Source: Azohydromonas aeria
Lineage (GTDB): Bacteria > Pseudomonadota > Gammaproteobacteria > Burkholderiales > Burkholderiaceae_C
NCBI RefSeq assembly: GCF_009760915.1
Contig: NZ_VIDQ01000071.1
Location: 1-39,249, forward strand
DNA length: 39,249 nt
Direction: 5' to 3'
Shown: piece after piece, positions 35,009-39,249 of the stretch
Position numbering within the stretch: the first letter of the stretch is position 1
Layout: every line of letters starts with the position of its first letter
The notes under the pieces: model-generated
Seen by the model: the letters and a program-made list of their open reading frames with translations, nothing else
Told to the model about the DNA's origin: nothing
The model's database searches: none
Program-made: the position numbers and the translations under genes

Positions 35009-35683
35009 CTAGAGCAGCCCGCGCTCGGCGAAGGACACGGTCTGCCCGGTGCCGATGACCAGGTGGTCGAGCACCGCCACGTCCACCAGCTGCAGCGCGC
35101 TTTTCAGGCGCTGGGTCAGGAACTCGTCGGCGCGTGAGGGCTCGGCCAGGCCGGAAGGGTGGTTGTGGGCCAGGATCAGCGCCCCGGCGTTGAGCTGCAG
35201 CGCGCGCTTGACCACCTCGCGCGGATACACGCTGGTCTGCGTGAGCGTGCCGCGAAAGAGTTCCTCCATGCACAGCAGCCGGTGCTGGCTGTCGAGGAAC
35301 AGCACGGCGAACACCTCGTGCTCCAGTCCGGCCAGGCGCAGCGACAGGTAGTCCTTGACCTTGGCCGGCGCGTCGAACACCGGCGAGCGCGCCAGCTCCA
35401 CCGCCAGCGTGCGCCGCGCGATCTCCATCACCGCGCCGATCTCGGCCTGCTTGGCCGGCCCCAGGCCCTTGATCAGCGCCAGCTGCTGCGGTTGTGCCCG
35501 CAACAGGCCCGGCAGCCCGTTGAAGTCGGTGAGCAGCTTGTCGGCCAGCTGCAGCACGTTGAGCTCGGGCAGCCCGGTGCGCAGCAGCAGCGCCAGCAGT
35601 TCCGCGTCGGCCAGCGCCCCGGCACCGCGGGCCAGCAGCTTCTCGCGCGGCAGCGCGTCGGCAGGCAGGTCTTTCAATGGCAT
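35009..35683 (-). CDS. radC: RadC-family JAB-domain protein
   Basis: A 224-residue protein. The N-terminal helix-hairpin-helix part (PREKLLARGAGALADAELLA, LALIKGLGPAKQAEIGA) is followed by the JAB/MPN metalloprotease-like domain with LILAHNHPSGLAEPSRAD, which keeps the HxH and downstream Asp zinc ligands, and ends DHLVIGTGQTVSFAERGLL. Despite its name, a role in DNA repair is uncertain in most bacteria. The ATG 35683 gives the usual MPLKDLPADALPREKL start. It is divergent from the FKBP gene with a 70-base gap, a conserved arrangement in Burkholderiales. TAGAAT at 35713-35718 may be the -10 of the opposite gene. Confidence 0.92.
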   Translation of the reverse strand: MPLKDLPADALPREKLLARGAGALADAELLALLLRTGLPELNVLQLADKLLTDFNGLPGLLRAQPQQLALIKGLGPAKQAEIGAVMEIARRTLAVELARSPVFDAPAKVKDYLSLRLAGLEHEVFAVLFLDSQHRLLCMEELFRGTLTQTSVYPREVVKRALQLNAGALILAHNHPSGLAEPSRADEFLTQRLKSALQLVDVAVLDHLVIGTGQTVSFAERGLL

Positions 35684-35753
35684 GGTGTCCAGGACGGCCA
35701 GGGGCCGGCTCGTAGAATTGAAGGCTTTTCCGCAGACCAGAGTTTCAACCGCC

Positions 35754-36197
35754 GTGACCACGATCCAGCCTGGGGCCTTCCTGACCCTGCACTACCGTCT
35801 GTCGGGTCCCGACGGCGCCGATCTCGTCAACACCTTCGGCGGCAAGCCCGCCACGCTCACGCTGGGCACCGGCGAGCTCGCGCCGGCGATGGAGGCACGC
35901 CTCATCGGCCTGACCGAGGGCGCGCACCAGCGCTTCGAGCTCGCGCCCGGCGAGGCCTTCGGCGAGCGCAACCCCGAGCTGCTGCAGCGCGTGAAGCTGG
36001 CGCTGCTGCGCGAGCTGGGCGACCCCGATGCCGAGTACGGCGTGGGCGACGTGGTGCAGTTCCCCACGCCCGGCGGGCAGGCCAGCTATGCCGGCGTGGT
36101 GCGCGAGGTCGGGCCGGACTGGCTGCTGTTCGACTTCAACCATCCGCTGGCCGGCCAGGCGGTGAATTTCGAAGTCCAAGTCATCGGGGTGCTGTGA
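35754..36197 (+). CDS. fkpB: SlpA-type FKBP peptidyl-prolyl isomerase
   Basis: A 147-residue FKBP with an inserted flap domain. GAFLTLHYRLSGPDGADLVN, PATLTLGTGELAPAMEARLIGLTEGAHQRFEL and GEAFGERNPELLQRV match SlpA/FkpB, a cytoplasmic chaperone and prolyl isomerase that is normally encoded just before ispH, as here. The start is GTG 35754; the frame is open further upstream but lacks sense there. Its stop shares one base with the ispH start (TGATG), so the two are co-translated. Confidence 0.92.
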   Translation: MTTIQPGAFLTLHYRLSGPDGADLVNTFGGKPATLTLGTGELAPAMEARLIGLTEGAHQRFELAPGEAFGERNPELLQRVKLALLRELGDPDAEYGVGDVVQFPTPGGQASYAGVVREVGPDWLLFDFNHPLAGQAVNFEVQVIGVL

Positions 36198-37162
36198 TGG
36201 GTGGCGTGCAGGAAGTGGTGCTGGCGCAGCCGCGCGGCTTTTGCGCCGGGGTGGACCGGGCCATCGAGATCGTCGAGCGCGCGCTGGCGCGCTTCGGTGC
36301 GCCGATCTACGTGCGCCACGAGATCGTGCACAACACCTACGTCGTCAATGACCTGCGCGCCAAGGGCGCCATCTTTATTGAAGACCTGGCCGAGGTGCCG
36401 CCCGGCGCGACGCTCGTCTTCAGCGCCCACGGCGTGAGCCAGGCCGTGCGCCGCGAGGCGGCCGAGCGCGGCTTCCACGTCTTCGACGCCACCTGTCCGC
36501 TCGTGACCAAGGTGCACGTCGAGGTCGCCAAGCTCGCGCGCGAGGGCTACGAGTTCATCATGATCGGCCACAAGGGCCACCCGGAAGTCGAGGGCACCAT
36601 GGGCCAGCTCGACGCGGGCATCCACCTCGTCGAGGACGTCGAGGACGTGTCCCGTGTGCAGGTGCGCGACCCGTCGCGGCTGGCCATGGTGACGCAGACC
36701 ACGCTGAGCGTGGACGACGCCGCCGAGATCCACGCCGCCGTGCGCGCGCGCTTCCCGCAGGTGCGCGAGCCCAAGAAGCAGGACATCTGCTACGCCACGC
36801 AGAACCGCCAGGACGCGGTGAAGCTGCTCGCGCCCGCGGTGGACGTGCTCATCGTGGTGGGCAGCCCCACCAGCTCCAACAGCAACCGGCTGCGCGAGCT
36901 GGCGCAGCGCCTGGGCACGCCGGCGTACATGGTCGATGCCGCCGAAGACCTGCAGCCGCAGTGGTTCGACAAGGGTGTCCGTGTCGGCCTGACCGCCGGC
37001 GCCTCGGCCCCGGACATCCTGGTGCAGCAGGTGATCCAGCGCCTGCGCGAGCTCGGCGCCCTGAGCGTGCGCCGCATGCAGGGCGTGGAGGAGCACATTC
37101 GCTTTCCGCTGCCCAGGGGCCTGAGCGAGCGCCCGGCCGCCAGCGGCTCCGAGCCGGCCTGA
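36197..37162 (+). CDS. ispH: 4-hydroxy-3-methylbut-2-enyl diphosphate reductase
   Basis: A 321-residue enzyme of the MEP isoprenoid pathway that reduces HMBPP to IPP and DMAPP. The three Fe-S cysteines are present: Cys16 in PRGFCAGVDRA, Cys100 in DATCPLVTK and Cys198 in DICYATQNRQ. The substrate-binding HPEVEGTMGQ and SPTSSNSNRL are intact. A roughly 20-residue tail (ERPAASGSEPA) is not conserved. It is translationally coupled to fkpB. A 115-base GC-rich gap separates it from serS. Confidence 0.96.
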   Translation: MGGVQEVVLAQPRGFCAGVDRAIEIVERALARFGAPIYVRHEIVHNTYVVNDLRAKGAIFIEDLAEVPPGATLVFSAHGVSQAVRREAAERGFHVFDATCPLVTKVHVEVAKLAREGYEFIMIGHKGHPEVEGTMGQLDAGIHLVEDVEDVSRVQVRDPSRLAMVTQTTLSVDDAAEIHAAVRARFPQVREPKKQDICYATQNRQDAVKLLAPAVDVLIVVGSPTSSNSNRLRELAQRLGTPAYMVDAAEDLQPQWFDKGVRVGLTAGASAPDILVQQVIQRLRELGALSVRRMQGVEEHIRFPLPRGLSERPAASGSEPA

Positions 37163-37276
37163 AGCGGCGCCGCACGCGCCTGCGCAGCCCCGGCGGCCCC
37201 GGGGCGCGCGGGCGGCGAGGGGAGGGCGCGGGGCGTGCTTCCTACAATCCCGGCCTCTCAAAGGAACACCTTCACC

Positions 37277-38572
37277 ATGCTCGACATCTCTTTGCTGCGC
37301 CGCGACCTCGACGCGGTGGTGGCCCGCCTCGAAACCCGCAAGTCGCCGCAGCCCTTCCTCGACGTGGAGCGCTTTCGCGCGCTGGAAGCGGAGCGCAAGC
37401 GCATCCAGTCCGCCACCGAGGAGCTGCAGGCCAAGCGCAACGCGCTGAGCAAGCGCATCGGCCAGCTCAAGGGCAAGGGCGAGGACACCGCGCCGGTGAT
37501 GGCCGAGGTGGCGGGCATCGGCGACGAGCTCAAGGCCGGCGCCGAGCGCCTGGACGTGCTGCAGTCCGAGCTGCAGACGATGCTGCTGGGCGTGCCCAAC
37601 CTGCCGCACGAGAGCGTGCCCGTGGGCGCCGATGAGGCGGCCAACGTCGAGGTGCGGCGCTGGGGCAGCCCGCGCGAGCTGGGCTTCGAGCCGCGCGACC
37701 ATGTGGACCTCGGTGCGCCGCTGGGCCTGGACTTCGAAACCGGCGCGCGCCTAGCCGGCTCGCGCTTCGCCTTCATGCGCGGGCCCGTGGCGCGGCTGCA
37801 CCGGGCGCTCGCCCAGTTCATGCTCGACGTGCAGACCACCGAGCACGGCTACACCGAGTGCTACACGCCCTACATCGTCAACCGCGACGCGCTGCTGGGC
37901 ACGGGCCAGCTACCCAAGTTCCGCGAGGACATGTTCTGGGTGCTGCGCGGCGGCGACGAGGAGCAGGCCGAGCAGTACCTGATCTCCACCAGCGAGATCC
38001 CGCTGACCAACAGCGTGCGCGAGCAGATCCTGGACGCGGCGCAGCTGCCCATCAGGCTCACGGCGCACAGCCCGTGCTTCCGCAGCGAGGCCGGCAGCGC
38101 CGGGCGCGACACGCGCGGCATGATCCGCCAGCACCAGTTCGACAAGGTGGAAATGGTGCAGGTCGTCCACCCGGAGCGCAGCTACGAGGCGCTGGAGGAG
38201 ATGGTCACGCACGCCGAGGCCATCCTGCAGAAGCTGGAGCTGCCCTACCGCGTGGTGGCGCTGAGCACGGGCGACATGGGCTTCGGCGCGGCCAAGACCT
38301 ACGACCTGGAGGTGTGGCTGCCGGCGCAGAACACCTACCGCGAGATCAGCTCCTGCTCCAACTGCGAGGCCTTCCAGGCGCGGCGCATGCAGGCGCGCTT
38401 CCGCAACGCGCAGGGCAAGCCGGAGCTGGTGCACACGCTCAACGGCTCCGGTCTGGCAGTGGGGCGCACGCTGGTGGCGGTGCTGGAGAACTACCAGCAG
38501 GCCGACGGCTCCATCGCCGTGCCGGCCGCGCTGCGGCCGTACCTGGGCGGGATGGAAGTGCTGCGCGGTTGA
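37277..38572 (+). CDS. serS: Seryl-tRNA synthetase
   Basis: A 431-residue class II synthetase. The N-terminal tRNA-binding coiled coil spans about residues 30-100 (LEAERKRIQSATEELQAKRN). Motif 2 is FRSEAGSAGRDTRGMIRQHQF and motif 3 is NGSGLAVGRTLVAVLENY-like, with the TSEIPLTN serine pocket. The start ATG 37277 has AAGGA twelve bases upstream; TACAAT at 37243-37248 resembles a -10 element although no clear -35 is seen. The next gene is tRNA-Ser, a pleasing but probably coincidental pairing. Confidence 0.96.
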   Translation: MLDISLLRRDLDAVVARLETRKSPQPFLDVERFRALEAERKRIQSATEELQAKRNALSKRIGQLKGKGEDTAPVMAEVAGIGDELKAGAERLDVLQSELQTMLLGVPNLPHESVPVGADEAANVEVRRWGSPRELGFEPRDHVDLGAPLGLDFETGARLAGSRFAFMRGPVARLHRALAQFMLDVQTTEHGYTECYTPYIVNRDALLGTGQLPKFREDMFWVLRGGDEEQAEQYLISTSEIPLTNSVREQILDAAQLPIRLTAHSPCFRSEAGSAGRDTRGMIRQHQFDKVEMVQVVHPERSYEALEEMVTHAEAILQKLELPYRVVALSTGDMGFGAAKTYDLEVWLPAQNTYREISSCSNCEAFQARRMQARFRNAQGKPELVHTLNGSGLAVGRTLVAVLENYQQADGSIAVPAALRPYLGGMEVLRG

Positions 38573-38721
38573 GCGCGGACGGCTGGCGCAGCGGCAGTAA
38601 AGAGATGGTGAGCAGCGTGGCAACGATGTTTTTTCGCTGTTCCCGCATCCAGGGCTGGCGCAGCTTCAAAAAGTCAGGCTAGAATGCAAGGCTTCACCGG
38701 TTGACCACGGTGAAGGTTCCC

Positions 38722-38812
38722 GGAAAGGTGGCAGAGTGGTCGAATGCGCCGGACTCGAAATCCGGTATACAGGTCTCCTGTATCGAGGGTTCGAATCCCT
38801 CCCTTTCCGCCA
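38722..38812 (+). tRNA. tRNA-Ser (anticodon CGA)
   Basis: A 91-base type II tRNA. Acceptor GGAAAGG pairs with CCTTTCC, the anticodon loop is CTCGAAA inside CCGGA/TCCGG, a long variable arm follows (TATACAGG with CCTGTA), the T loop is TTCGAAT, and the discriminator G is followed by encoded CCA. It reads UCG codons. TAGAAT at 38680-38685 is a possible -10. An 8-bp hairpin (38692-38715) sits in the leader just before the mature 5' end. Confidence 0.95.
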
Positions 38813-38877
38813 GCGGCAATGCTGGGCGCGCCGGGTGCTCGATGCAATCGGCAGGTCGGAAAAATCGCCGCAAGATG

Positions 38878-38907
38878 TTGACGAAGTTTAAGAAACGATG
38901 TCATAAT
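38878..38907 (+). promoter_or_regulatory. rRNA operon promoter P1
   Basis: TTGACG (38878-38883) and CATAAT (38902-38907) are spaced by 18 bases and lie upstream of a typical rrn leader. The spacer and downstream region closely resemble those of P2. Confidence 0.7.
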
Positions 38908-39028
38908 CTGCGGCTTCGCTGATCGACGGCGATGCTTGGTGAGTTGGGGTGCTGGTGGCGCGATGCGCGGCTGGCGTGACGAGCCAAGCGACGAGGTTGA
39001 TTGGCAGAAGATTGAAAAGCCTGAGCGT

Positions 39029-39057
39029 TTGACAAGGTTTTTAAGAGGTGTCAGAAT
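39029..39057 (+). promoter_or_regulatory. rRNA operon promoter P2
   Basis: A consensus -35, TTGACA (39029-39034), and CAGAAT (39052-39057) are separated by 17 bases, 70 bases before boxA. The 15-base GGCTTCGCTGATCGA after the -10 is shared with P1, which points to duplication of one promoter unit. Confidence 0.75.
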
Positions 39058-39249
39058 AGCAGGCTTCGCTGATCGAAACAGCGAGACGCGCAGCAGGTTG
39101 CTGCAGCGGGTCGAAACAAGGTTCGATGCTCTTTAAAAACATACAGCCGATAAGCGTGGGCGTTCGAGGCGTTGGGTGAGGTGCCTGACACATCGGAGCT
39201 TCGGGGATGCCTGGAGTTCCTGGGGCCTTTACTGGTCTCGAACGCTCTG
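39058..39249 (+). other. 5' leader of an rRNA operon with boxA
   Basis: The leader holds boxA, TGCTCTTTAAAAA at 39127-39139, close to the E. coli rrn antitermination element, followed by CAGCCGATAAGCGTGGGCG, a stretch I know from Comamonadaceae rrn leaders. The mature 16S rRNA start is not reached before the window ends. Antitermination by NusB/NusE at boxA is expected from the family. Confidence 0.8.

Noticed and set aside
38674..38904. Minus-strand frame over tRNA-Ser
   Set aside because: It is the complement of a well-folded tRNA and has no independent coding signal.

Overview
The window is very GC-rich, uses G or C at almost every third codon position, and carries gene arrangements typical of Burkholderiales: radC divergent from an FKBP/ispH pair, ctpA-moeB, and an rrn leader with a Comamonadaceae-like boxA. 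I infer a betaproteobacterium, probably Comamonadaceae. No 16S rRNA lies inside the window, so the genus is open.

Backbone, left part (1-18,671). A partial exported TPR-like protein, a stand-alone response regulator, a lipoprotein with a lectin/endostatin-like domain and an Lhr-like DEXH helicase are followed by an 820-base gap. That gap holds REP-like repeats, a 45-residue exported or membrane peptide gene and a terminator. Next come a signalling block (MHYT-GGDEF-EAL protein divergent from a CHASE hybrid histidine kinase, the kinase overlapping a secreted nuclease gene), a Na/phosphate symporter, and a leftward row: arginase, LOG protein, MoeB, CtpA protease and a diguanylate cyclase.

Mobile island (about 18,781-26,541). 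A 7.7-kb element abuts the 3' end of tRNA-Arg(CCU). It encodes a P4-type tyrosine integrase next to the tRNA, a C4-type antisense RNA with a neighbouring target-like region, an ORF in the icd/ant position, AlpA, a CHC2 zinc-finger primase fragment, a DUF3987 helicase-like protein, a cysteine-rich protein, an SSB, two hypothetical proteins (one apparently frameshifted) and a pair of small membrane proteins. Most genes overlap by 1-10 bases and read leftward. There are no capsid, tail, terminase, relaxase or conjugation genes, so it looks like a phage satellite (P4/PICI-like logic) and is the most interesting part of the window. Repeats of GTTCCCCTACTT at both ends look like integrase arm sites.

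Backbone, right part (26,542-39,249). tRNA-Arg, then a leftward GNAT / prolyl-oligopeptidase-like / VWA operon whose peptidase lacks its catalytic Ser and His, an exported protein of unknown function, a MoxR ATPase (probable partner of the VWA protein), a dihaem cytochrome c, an HMA metal-binding protein, a group II truncated haemoglobin, an Smr protein, RadC, an SlpA-type FKBP isomerase, IspH, SerS, tRNA-Ser(CGA), and finally the tandem promoters and boxA leader of an rRNA operon whose 16S gene starts beyond the window.
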